Assembly: GCA_001579985.1 (NCBI GenBank)
Contig: LRSR01012193.1
Coordinates: forward strand, 1 to 27,258
Reading direction: 5' to 3'
DNA from: Hypsibius dujardini
Lineage: Eukaryota > Tardigrada > Eutardigrada > Parachela > Hypsibiidae
DNA: 27,258 nucleotides
Shown here: piece by piece, positions 12,134 through 22,204 of the stretch
Layout: every line of letters starts with the position of its first letter
How positions within the stretch are numbered: the stretch's first letter is position 1
Notes under the pieces: model-generated
What the model was told of the DNA's origin: nothing
Database searches by the model: none
The model's input: the letters and a program-made list of their open reading frames with translations, nothing else
Program-made: the position numbers and the translations under genes

Positions 12134-12942
12134 TTCTTGCTCATTCTCTTTCAAAAATAATCTCACCTCTATTTTCCACATTCGATATTTTTATTTTGAC
12201 TTGGGATCTATAACTGTTACAGTTCTGGCTTTCCACTTGCAGTCCTTCCTGCTTCACTTAACGTTTTAGACTCTGTGCTTTCATTGGATATTCTATCTAA
12301 GCTTTTGGACTACGAGCGTTAGGTTTTTCTGGAAGGGCCTACCATCTTGTTTTATTTTGCCGCTTCGGCGTTCTCATGCGAAAAAGATATCCTTCACATT
12401 TCATGTGCAATAATATCTTCAGTTTGTTGCCGTTGCGACGACATCCACCTGGCGCAAATGGCCAGCCGATCAATCATAGCCGGATGCCGTAGCCGTACTA
12501 GCCATTCGGCATGACTTGGCTTGTTCCATCGTTCTTTAACAGGGCTGGACACCCCGCCGCAGAAGGAACAAAGCGAACACCGCGCGTTCAATTCAAAAGC
12601 ACCGCCTTTAACAAACGAAACCACGCCGATTGGCTCATTGCCACTGCATTACGCCTATTTTTTGCTCTTTGGTTTTATTGATTCGTTAATTCACCCAAAT
12701 CCCGCCTCTCTGTTATTTATGATTGGTTCCATGAATCCATTCTCTCCCCCCATTCAATTTTTTTGTCGGGTTCCTCGACATTCTCATTTCTGCTTCTTCC
12801 TTCCGCCGTTTTTTATTCCCTGGAGATCTAATGAATTGGTATTTCTTCTCTTACCCTAATCTTCTTCCGCGGGAATTTTCATCAGGGTTTGCTTTTTAGA
12901 TGTGACCTGAGCAGCCCTTTAATTTTGCCCTCACAACGGCAT
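12134..12942. other. Intergenic region between TMBIM and the LOTUS-like gene
   Basis: It presumably holds the TMBIM 3' UTR at its left and the promoter of the next gene at its right. Inverted CCAAT boxes (ATTGG) lie at 12629-12633 and 12722-12726, a common promoter motif and compatible with a TATA-less promoter. I see no coding exon. Open frames at 12394-12859 are on opposite strands and unrecognised. Confidence 0.4.
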
Positions 12943-12954
12943 CAAGATGGCGTC
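12943..12954 (+). promoter_or_regulatory. TISU/YY1-like start context CAAGATGGCGTC
   Basis: The start codon sits in CAAGATGGCGTC, which matches 11 of 12 positions of the TISU consensus (SAASATGGCGGC). TISU is known from vertebrates as a combined YY1-bound promoter element and initiator for mRNAs with very short 5' UTRs. If it works here, transcription would begin only a few bases upstream. The match is seen; the function is inferred. Confidence 0.45.
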
Positions 12955-15690
12955 CACCCGTGCTGCCATGTCAGACGTGGACCGCTTTACAAAGCGCATC
13001 TACGATTGCGTGGTGACCAACGTGTTGGTCCACCGCAGCCTTACTGCTTTGGAACTGGAGCAGGTAAAACACTGCCTATGAAGCGGTCATGGTTGATTGA
13101 TTGAGCGTGATGTGTTTGAAATGCAGCGTGAGGCTGTACGGTGGATTATTATTGGCTTGGTGGGCTTTTGTGGTTTTTTTTTGTCCTCGCAGGCGTTCTA
13201 TCAGGATTACGAACCGATGTTCCTGTCGGAGGCGCTGCTGAAAGCGGGATTCGCCACACTGGCGGACTTTGCCTGCCATTACCCCAATGAACTGCGCGTG
13301 AACCGGTGAGTTGATTGCAGTTTTTGGTGAAGAAGGGCATGGCAATGCCTTTATCTGCAGGTGGCGCTGGTGTCGTTGACTGAATATTCTTCCGATTGAT
13401 TGCTTTGATTGTGTGAAAGAGTTGCCTGGAGTACGAGAAGTTATTTCATTTTTTGTTTTTGTTCTTTTTTGCAGACGTTATTATTGACGATGGCAGTTAA
13501 TTATAAATTACGTTTTGGGGTTTCCTAAATAATTTAAAGTCTGATTGGAACTGGAATTTACATTGCACAGAAGCCTGTGGATCACATTTGCTTGATTGAT
13601 TGACAGGAGTTCGGACACCTGTTTTGTAGGATTGCCTACAGCGGCGGCTACGAGTACTTCACACCCGGGCCGAACGTTCCGGCGCTCCTAGAGGACAACA
13701 TCCGACTGATCCGCACCACCGAATCACATAAGCGACCTAACCCGAACAACCGCGAAAAAGGCATCATGGGTAGTACGCGGATAAAATGGAAGTACGACGA
13801 GTCTGCCAGACGAGCGAAACTCTCGAAACCCGCGGTGCGACCTTCCGTTCCGGGAAACAGTCCGCCCGGTCAGGCCGTGGCTCCGGCAGAGTTGGAGGTG
13901 CCTCCGCGCTGTCTCCCGTTGTTGACGCCGGTGGCTGTCCCAGTCTACCAGCCGCAAGCATTGACCAACAAAAACACTGTGCCCAGCGTGGAGTAAGTTA
14001 TGGATTATTAACATAGACAGACAGCAGTCAGACAAACAAAAAATCAGTCTAATTCTAAGTGACAGATAGACAAACAGGTTAATAGACAGGTAGGTGACAG
14101 GTGGCAGGCAGGCATAGACAGAAAGACAGACAGACAGACTGACAGACTGACAGAAGGAACCGATTTTATAGTATTACCTTTTTTTCGATCTTTTATCTTC
14201 AGTGGAAGCCGCAACTACTTGCCGGTTGCTCACCCGATGCCTTATCGTTCGATGTCTACGAGCACTGAAATACTGCCACAGTAAAGCATCTCGACAAGTT
14301 AGAACTGATTTTTCAAGGGTAAATGAAAATGTCTCTTGTATCTAGATGGTACAATGAACCTGTGGCCGGGCTGCTTCCGACGCCGCAATACCATCCAGGA
14401 TTCCTCCCGCGAGCGGTGTTTACGCAGCCGATGACGAGTAAGCAGTTCTTGAGTGGCGACCGCAAGCTCGACCAGGCCATGGGTCAGTGTCCGAGTCGTT
14501 CTAGGCAGTTGCAGTAGAACTCAAGTTGTGATTGATTGATGGGTTAAAAGCAGTACCTTTTTAATGGTACTTGTCTCGGTCGTGTAAACTATTTTGTAAT
14601 GATAAGAAAAAACTAATATTAATTATAATAATAATAATAAATTTGATCTTTTTAACTAAATATTACGCGTTTAAAATAAGTTATCCGTTTACAGAAATGT
14701 ACGCCGCCCAGTCTGCGGACTTCCGTCAAAGCGGAGGAGCTTTGCCGCCACCGCCGATCTTCGACTCGGACGAGAGCGATGACGGATTCGCCGTGCCAGT
14801 TGTTGAGCCTCGACGAGTTCACGCTGTCGCGGTTGACGTGACGCGTATGATGATGCCAGGAGTGGTTCAGTCCACACCGATTGGAGAGGTCCGGGCGGTC
14901 GTGAAACCCATGATGCCTCCGATCAGCTCCACGGAGACGGTTGTTCCTACTTCGCCGGTGGCAGTCTTTTCTGCTCCGACTCGAATTGCCGACAAGCGTA
15001 AGGGAATTTATTTCTCTTCGACTCAAAAATCGCACATGTAGCCACGCAGATAGATCGACGACTTCACAGGCATGCAGACAGACAGAATAGGAGACTGACA
15101 GACTGACAATTGAGCAGGCGACATCAACCCACAGACTAGACCGGAACTAACAGGCAGGCAGGCAGGCAGATAGACAATTAAACGCTGATCGAGAAATAGA
15201 CAAACAAATCCGAGCTATCAGACAGACAGACAGGCAGGCAGGCAGATGGACACGCGGGCAGACGGGTGGACAGATATCTCACAAGAATGATAGACTGTCA
15301 GGTTGTGTACTGATTGCTGGCATACAGACTACGGCGTAGTAGACAGGCAGGACAAGCAGACAGACAAATAAGTATGCAGGCATGCGGATCAGTAGACAGA
15401 AAGGGTTGCACAGATAGACTTCTTACTGTATGAAACCCGAACGCTGTTTCAATTGATGCTTCACTCTCCAGGTTTGGAAGAGATTCTGAAACTCGGGTCT
15501 TTGCGCTTGAAACAGTCATCTGAAAAGGGATTCTCCTCGACCTATGAAGGTATGGTTGTTCGTTTTGCTTTGATTATTTTTAAAGGGAGCAAATTGCCAT
15601 TAGATTTTGATTTTTTTCCCTTTAGCTCGTATTCGAATGTACCGGCAGCTGCGAGAGTATAATAGCAGCCGCGGTGTACCTGCCTGTTGA
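12947..15690 (+). CDS. Probable LOTUS/OST-HTH domain protein with a long disordered tail
   Basis: Exons: 12947-13063, 13193-13305, 13630-13992, 14203-14280, 14346-14482, 14695-14997, 15472-15549 and 15626-15690. All have GT-AG borders with consistent phases, giving 417 residues. Residues 10 to about 93 resemble a LOTUS (OST-HTH) winged helix: a first helix, LTALELEQAFYQDYEP, then ALLKAGFATLADFACHYP and ELRV, followed by IAYSGGYEYFTP as the last strand. LOTUS domains occur in germ-granule proteins such as TDRD5, TDRD7, Oskar and MARF1, where they bind the Vasa helicase or RNA. The rest is rich in Pro, Val, Ser and Ala with an acidic run (DSDESDDG) and looks disordered. No tudor or RRM domain is visible. 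Exon 8 ends RMYRQLREYNSSRG before the stop. ATTAAA lies 116 bases beyond. An extra 3' exon near 16390-16556 cannot be excluded. Gene structure is firmer than family assignment. Confidence 0.65.
14010..14157. repeat. CAGA-rich tract in intron 3 of the LOTUS-like gene
   Basis: Degenerate CAGA/CAGG units fill most of the 210-base intron 13993-14202. Confidence 0.85.
15045..15420. repeat. CAGA/CAGG-rich tract in intron 6 of the LOTUS-like gene
   Basis: A long degenerate tract of CAGA, CAGG and CAGACA units occupies almost all of the 474-base intron 14998-15471, which is the largest intron of this gene. Confidence 0.85.
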
Positions 15691-16714
15691 TACGAAATTT
15701 CGCTTTGGTTTTTTTCACTCGTTTGTGTCTTATTTTTATCCCCGCGTATGATTGGAACAGTCCTTTTCTCATTCGGGGTTCCGAATTTCGACACTGCCAT
15801 AGGTCATTAAATTTTTGAGCTTTTCTTACTTCTTACGTTCTTTTGCACCAATAGTCCTCCTTTAATGAATTTTATCCTGGGCGCACGAGCTCAATCAGGA
15901 TCAAATTAGCGAATTAGCAGAGAATCAGTCGGTCGGTCGGTCGTTTTAAGAAAATTAGATAGCTGATTTTTAATTTATTTGAAAATTTTGCAGGCTGATT
16001 CCGCGTTAAATTTTTAACCTTTCAATCGGGATGGGGACATCCATACAGATACCGGTACATCTAGACAAGCAGGCAGCCAGACAAGCAGACTGAGAGACAG
16101 ACCAACAGACAGACATGCACGCGGAGTACAGAAAAGGCAGCCAGACAGACTGACAAAGAGTCAGACAGAGAGATAAACAATTAACCAATCAAATCAATGT
16201 GGGCCGTGAAAAAGTGGAAAGTTACATCACGAACTGTCTTCTTCCGTATCATGATGCATGTATGCGGTAAGAGTTTTTCAGACTTTAAAAAGCTATCGCT
16301 GCAGGCGGCACTCAGCCGATGTCGCCGTTAAGCTAGGACGGCATTATAAACGAAAGCAGAAAATACTACAATTCTGTCAGTCATGCAGGCATGAACCGAC
16401 CGGAAAGGCTTCGCAGCCGACACCGGCCGTGACGAGAGATGATGATGCCTCACCTAATTACTATGCGTTCCGGGATCTTATGCAAGCTCACAAGTACACG
16501 GTGAATTCTTCGAGGACCTCTTTTTCTGCCAGGATCGGTTGCGAAACAACGAATTAAAGGCCGGATTATTGTGAGATGCCGGAACCAGAGGTAAAACTAT
16601 TTTTCACGGTGGAAACGTTTTATTAGATATTCTTTCACCGCTAGTTAATGTAGCAGAATTTCATTTTTGTTGTTGAGAGCTTTCTTCATAGATTGTAGCA
16701 TTGCGCTGGAAAAA
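15691..16714. other. Intergenic region between the LOTUS-like gene and the protease homologue
   Basis: ATTAAA at 15806-15811 may end the preceding gene. A CAGA-rich tract lies at about 16045-16170. Bases 16258-16557 form an open frame; its last 55 codons (from the HEPTG segment to a TAA at 16555) have a plausible coding look but no phase-compatible splice to a neighbour. It could be an unplaced 3' exon. Confidence 0.35.
15806..15811 (+). terminator. Candidate poly(A) signal ATTAAA for the LOTUS-like gene
   Basis: ATTAAA is the commonest variant of AATAAA and lies 116 bases after the TGA at 15688-15690. Its position supports ending the gene there. The motif is common by chance in AT-rich DNA. 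Confidence 0.35.
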
Positions 16715-16880
16715 ATGAGCAGTCACTCGTGGAGCATATGTCTTATAGTGCTGACAATTTGTACAACTGGATTAATAGCTGACGATGGGGATAGTTCGGG
16801 TACGCTTCGTGTCTGCCCGTGTATATGTACGGTATGCCTGATTGTCTCTAGGCGAGTCCCCTTGCCTGTATCGATGTACA

Positions 16881-16924
<44 letters not shown>

Positions 16925-19689
16925 CGCCTGCCTGTTTGTCTGTCTGTTTGTTTGTTTGTCTGTAATGTCAATCTACCTTTCTGTGGGTCTGTTTTTCTGT
17001 TTTCTTGCCTGTCAGTCTGATTGTCTGATTGTCATTCTGTTACCTTCGTGTCTATCTTATATTCGCCTGTTATATGTTGATTGACTCTTCTATTTGCCTG
17101 TTTCAGACTCAGAAGAGAGTTTTGTCTGGAGCGGCGTGAAAGCCACCAACAGTCCCGCAGCCGGTCCGAAAGTGCGAGCCACCGTCATTTCTTCTGGCCG
17201 CCAGTTCCCGAATTCCCGGAGCCGCGGGCAGGTCGTGCGAGTCCTTCAAATGCCCACGGATGAGGATGGGGAAACGCAGCCCTCGACACCTGACAAGCAA
17301 CCCAAGAACCGTTCCATGATTGACGACCTTTTTGCTGGCTTACTGGCCGGTGGGCAGACCAGTTTAGAAAATAATGTCCTTTCCATCCAAAGCAGCAACA
17401 CGCACTTGACTCATAATGACGGGCGAGGACCCTTTATCGCCGGTCCTGTTGATGGTCCTGGACTAGGTGGGCCTCCACCTCCACCGCCCAATGGAGGTGG
17501 ATTCGGTACGTTTGGATTCATTATTTATGAACATATATTTACATTTAACATATTTGATTTATGGATTATTCCAACGTTTTTGTTATTAGTAATAGGGATG
17601 GCAAAACTAAACTTAGATTAAACTAACACTTTTAGTACTTCCAACTCATTTCTTGGCATTAGTTTTTTGGTTGACTAAAAAAATTAAACTACACGCTTTA
17701 GTTATTAAAATTTAAATGGGAAAACCTAATCAAAAAACTAAAATCAGTGAACCAATTTCGACTAAAGCTAGAGTAAAAGTTTTATTTGCTAAAGAAACTA
17801 AACTAACTAACCTATAGTAAATAAAATGATAATATAGTAAAATAAGAAATAAGATTAAACACAGTAATAATACAATTAATAATAATAAATAATGTCATTT
17901 TTTTCTAAAATTTGTAATTTTGAATACTAAAATTAGTGCAATGAATGTATCAATTTAATTGATTTCTCACTTCAAAGCAGCAGTTGTTTGTGAATAGAAT
18001 GATGATTGTTTACTGGCTCATCATGTTACAGGAAATGGTTTCAACAACGGCGGTTTCCAGCAGCAACTTCCCCCACCCGGGCAGTTCGCCCCTCAGCCCC
18101 TTCCACCGCCAATTCCCAACAACTGTGAGTGTCTCAACATTGCCGACTGCCATGACGTCGCGGGATTCGCCCGGCAAATCCGTCGAATGCGACAGGACTT
18201 CTGCGCCATCGGAAGTGTCCTGTGCTGCTCGGACCCTCGACCGGGATCTGGGGGTCCGCCCCCGCCCCCACCAGGTCGACCGCCGTTCCGACCGCAAGCC
18301 CAACCCGTCATCGTTGCCCCCCAGGGTCCGCCACTGATTGGAGGAAGTCGACCGGGTCCGCCGCCGCCCCCGCAGTGCGGAAGGAAGGGCGGGAATCCCC
18401 TGGCAAGGACACTGGATGTCGGCAATCCGCGGGACGTCGCGGAGTTTGGGGAGTATCCTTGGATGGCGGCCATTTTACGACTGGATTTGACTTATGTCTG
18501 CGGGGCGGTTCTCATCGATGTTAATGTTGTCCTGACGGCCGCTCATTGTGTGGCAAAGTGAGCAATAGGAGACAGACAAATGACGCTGACAATCACAGAC
18601 AGACACGAATATAGACAGGGACACAGCCAAATATTTATGCAAAGACATGTGGAAGCAGGCAACTGACACGACACAGACACAGATTCACAGACAAAGGCAA
18701 ATAGGCACATGCACAGACAGACAGACAAGGACACAGACAGACGGATCAACAGTCAGAGACGCACAGATGCGGATACTACTGACACAGACACGGGTACGGA
18801 CGAAAATATAGACAAATGTTGTTAAGTGATGGTCTTTTCAGGTTGAAAGGCGAAGACATCATAGTAAGACTGGGGGAGTACGATGTGGGTGAGCAGCAAG
18901 AGTTACCCTTCCAGGATGTCCACGTTCGAAGTGTGGTCATTAACGGCGGCTATCACAGCGGCACGCTCCGCAACGACATTGCCATTTTGCTGCTCGATGG
19001 ACCTGCCCGGTTGAGTAGCTATATCCGACCGGTTTGTCTACCGCCTCCGCAAGACATGTCGGGATTGATCTGCACCGTCACTGGATGGGGCAAAAATCGA
19101 CCACGTACGCTAAGTCTGTCTGTCTGTCTGTCTGTCTGCCTGTCTGTTTGTTTGTCGTTTTTTCTCTCTGTCCAACTGTCTGTCCAACTGTCTGTCTGCT
19201 TCTCAGTTTATCTATCCGTTTGTTTGTTAGATGTCTGTCTGCAAACGTGTTGCTTTTCAGGGGGACATTTTTCGCCTATCCTAAAGGAAGTAGATCTCCC
19301 AGTCATTGACAATGGCAAGTGCGAGGCCCTGTATCGTGGGTCAGCAGAATTGGGTCCCGTTTTCAACCTCCATCCTAGTATGCTGTGTGCCGGTCTTCCA
19401 GGCAAAGACGCATGCAGCGTAAGTTCCATCGAAAAGTCGGTCTTTTTCTGATGTTGCTTAGTCTGATTGGTTGATAATGATTATACTAAAGGATTATTTC
19501 CTAAAAAGGCGTACTTTTTCATCGTATTCGCAGGGTGATGGCGGAAGTCCGTTGGTGTGCAACGTGGACGGAGCTTGGCGGCTAGCTGGCCTAGTCTCCT
19601 GGGGCATCGGTTGCGGCCAGTACCCCGGTGTGTATACTCGCGTACAGAGTTTCGTGCCTTGGATCAACGACGTGATGTCTAGAGGCTAG
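16715..19689 (+). CDS. Secreted clip-domain serine protease homologue (masquerade-like, catalytically dead)
   Basis: Exons: 16715-16799, 17107-17505, 18032-18557, 18842-19104, 19261-19418 and 19534-19689. The phases join without a break into 528 residues. Residues 1-22 form a signal peptide. A low-complexity region with Gly and Pro6 runs follows. A clip-type six-Cys module has cysteines at 193, 195, 201, 219, 226 and 227. After a second Pro-rich linker and Cys277 comes a chymotrypsin-fold domain beginning [12 protein letters not shown]. It keeps TAAHC (His333) and NDIAILLL (Asp382), but the serine motif reads [11 protein letters not shown], so Gly480 replaces the catalytic Ser. Fold disulfides pair as expected (318-334, 414-486, 445-467, 476-504), and Cys277 can bridge to Cys402. 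No RIVGG-type activation site is present. The same GDGGSP motif marks insect SPHs that act as cofactors in prophenoloxidase activation, and masquerade in adhesion. That this protein acts likewise is inference. Confidence 0.92.
16881..16960. repeat. (TCTG)n tract in intron 1 of the protease homologue
   Basis: At least 11 uninterrupted TCTG units at 16881-16924 are followed by degenerate TCTG/TTTG units. They lie inside the 307-base intron 16800-17106. Confidence 0.95.
17506..18031 (+). other. Intron 2 of the protease homologue, AT-rich
   Basis: This 526-base intron lacks the TCTG repeat. Instead it is very AT-rich, with repeated ACTAAA/TTTAGT words. AGGGATGGCAAAAC at about 17596-17609 resembles the ends of some hAT transposons, but I found no matching inverted copy. 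Confidence 0.6.
18570..18810. repeat. CAGA/CACAGA-rich tract in intron 3 of the protease homologue
   Basis: Degenerate CAGA and CACAGA units fill most of the 284-base intron 18558-18841. The repeat orientation is opposite to that of intron 1 in the same gene. Confidence 0.9.
19113..19200. repeat. TCTG-rich tract in intron 4 of the protease homologue
   Basis: Six or so perfect TCTG units are followed by TCTG/TTTG and TCCAACTG variants within the 156-base intron 19105-19260. Confidence 0.9.
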
Positions 19690-19831
19690 AACTCCAAGGC
19701 GACCATTGAATGCCTTTTTTCTGAGCCGTTTTTCACTCAATATTTTTCTGCTTGCTTTATCAAGTAGGCCTGATAAGCAACAGACAGTGCGTGCCTGGTG
19801 CACAACAACAACCAAACAAATATTAATTATA

Positions 19832-19837
19832 AATAAA
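19832..19837 (+). terminator. Poly(A) signal for the protease homologue
   Basis: AATAAA begins a run of overlapping AATAAATAAATAAA about 140 bases after the TAG stop. It is the first canonical plus-strand signal after the gene. Confidence 0.6.
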
Positions 19838-19880
19838 TAAATAAATTTAATAGAAAATCTGCTAGAAGTAAGACAAAACG

Positions 19881-19931
19881 TTCCGTCTGTCCGTCTGTCT
19901 GTCTGTTTGTCTGTCTGTTTGTTTGTCTGCA
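19881..19931. repeat. TCTG/TTTG tract between the convergent genes
   Basis: A short tetranucleotide tract lies between the two opposing poly(A) signals. Confidence 0.85.
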
Positions 19932-19993
19932 TGACTACATGTGTGTCTGTGTATGTGTTCAGTTACGTGTCGGTCTGTCAACGTTAGTGCCTG

Positions 19994-19999
19994 TTTATT
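19994..19999 (-). terminator. Poly(A) signal for the Gli-family gene
   Basis: The plus strand reads TTTATT, so the minus strand reads AATAAA. It starts only about 19 bases after the TAA stop at 20018-20020, giving a very short 3' UTR if used. Confidence 0.5.
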
Positions 20000-20017
20000 C
20001 ATTTGTCAGTCTGAAGT

Positions 20018-22163
20018 TTAAACAGGGAAGTAGAGGCTAGAGCTCCGTTGCCTATCCATTCCAAAATTGGGTATCAAATCTGCGCTCAGAAAGCTACGCT
20101 GATCGAGATGCGGACTGTCTCGATGCAAATGTTCCGGGAACGCATTTTGGTTCGGTTGTTCAATATAAAAGATTGGGTTCCCATTGCTGCCTGAATTCGT
20201 GTTTGAAGAATGGAAATTGTCGAAATAGGCAGGATTAAGCTGTCCGTCCAGTTGATCGTAGTTTTGCTGAATCGTCGGCAGAACAATATCGTCCTCTTCT
20301 TCCGCCTCATAGCTGACGGTGGATTGATTGTTCTGACGACTCTCGCTGTACTGCTGGAGGTAGCGAACCATGTCGTCGGAGAAGGCCATTTGGGGGAATT
20401 GGAATGTCTGATCCGGAGAGTCTTCTTCGGGGAAGTTCTGCAGCGGGAGAGAGGCAGCAGAGCAGATGCCGTTCCGTCGCATGTGACCTCGGTTAGAGGA
20501 TTGTGGTACTTGGAGGTGGTTAGTTGTCGGTACGTTGACGGGCTGAAAATTTTTTTATTCAGTCAAGTTTTAAGGCAATATTGTCTGCATTTCTGTTCGT
20601 ATGTATGCCTGCAGAGTTGCCTATCCGGCTGTCTCTCTACCTATCTGTCTGCCTGTTTGTTTCCTTGTTAACTGTCTATCGTATATGCATGTCCATCTGG
20701 CTGCCTGTTTCATTTCGACCCAAAAACTGTCAATCAGTTGTTCTACCTCCCGGTTGGTCTATTTTAATGTGACAGGTTTAATTAATGCGGAAACCACAGC
20801 TTTTCGACCAAATTCTGTTTGCGAAACAAGGGTGGGACTGGTGAGAGAAACGCTTATTATTTTGTCGCTCATGGATTGGTCTTATCAGTCAGTCGATAAT
20901 TTGCAGAATGTATCTTACGTTCAATATCAAGCGGATATCTGGATTGAAACTTACCGGGTAGGAACTTACTTATTGGAAAAGCGATTTTTTTCCTAATTTG
21001 CAAACCTTCAGTCTTTGATAACCAACCAAGACCTACTATTTCGGAACGCCCTCACTTTGAGGCAGTTTTACAATACTTAACATTTAAAAAATTTATGAAT
21101 AAATGTATTTTAATATTTAAATATTTAGACATGGGTAAGTGACGAAAATGTCCCTCAATAAAAAATTCGCCAAAAATTTAGAAAAAATTAAAATAAAAAG
21201 AATCTGATTTAAAACAGTAGTAAAAACGCATCTTAATCATGGTCGGGGAAAATTTCAAGAGGATGGGAGAGCTCAAGATTAATTTGTGCACCGAACTAAG
21301 TGACGAAATGTCAGGGAGCTCTCTGGCGGTTTTACCTTGGACGAGCCTTTCATGAGTCTCGCTCTTTGCTGAAACGCCCTACCGAGTACCCGAATGCATT
21401 TTATCTTTGTAAACTGTTGTCTGAGAAAAGAGTTTGTTCAAGTTTGAGCAGTTGCATCCTCACAGCGAAAGCTATGACGTGGCGACATTTTATCACAGAG
21501 ATTAAAGATTTGAGCCTTGTCAGGCCTTGTTGGGCTCTTCAATTTTCGATACGGGTGAAGTCGCAAAATTACAAAAGTGATTATTATTTATGAAAGCCCA
21601 CACAATATGCTTCAAACTGCTGTTTCCCAAAGGGCTTTGTACGTTTTCCCAAAACGCGAACATGGAGACAATTACCAAGCCTCGCAAACCGCGGGTTAAA
21701 ATTGTGCTGCGAGGACATTTCCAAATTCGACCAAGGTTACGATAAATGAAGTTCTCATTTATAATTATGCACGATAAACAAATTCGAGTACAGTTGTTTG
21801 GAAGCCAATTAAATTTGCTACATTTTAGCATCATCAGATTTTTGTAACGATTGACGCGCACGACCTCGGCAATTTGTAAATATTTTCCAAAACGTAAGTT
21901 TCTACCGGTATAGCGGATGTGACCAGGTGGTCTTGAACTGGTAATCTTTTAGTCCTAGTGCCACTGCCATCAACCCCTGGCACGATTTGCTACTTAAATC
22001 AACCAATCAAAGTTTCATGGGACTGCGTTTTCTGTAGTGTGAGTGAATTTTTGTCCGTATGTCTCTGGCTGTGTGTGGGTCTGTTTGTTTGACTGATTGT
22101 CTGACTGTTTGTATGTCTGTCTGTCAGTTCGTCTATAAATCCTTATGTCGGTCTCTTTGTGAC

Positions 22164-22204
<41 letters not shown>

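Noticed and set aside
16667-17084. Read-through of the protease homologue start into Cys-Leu-Ser-Val repeats
   Set aside because: This is intron 1: a GTACGC donor at 16800 and a TTTCAG acceptor at 17106 remove it in frame, and the repeat is TCTG microsatellite.
18010-18473. Long minus-strand frames opposite exon 3 of the protease homologue
   Set aside because: They are the antisense shadow of a GC-rich, proline-rich coding exon.
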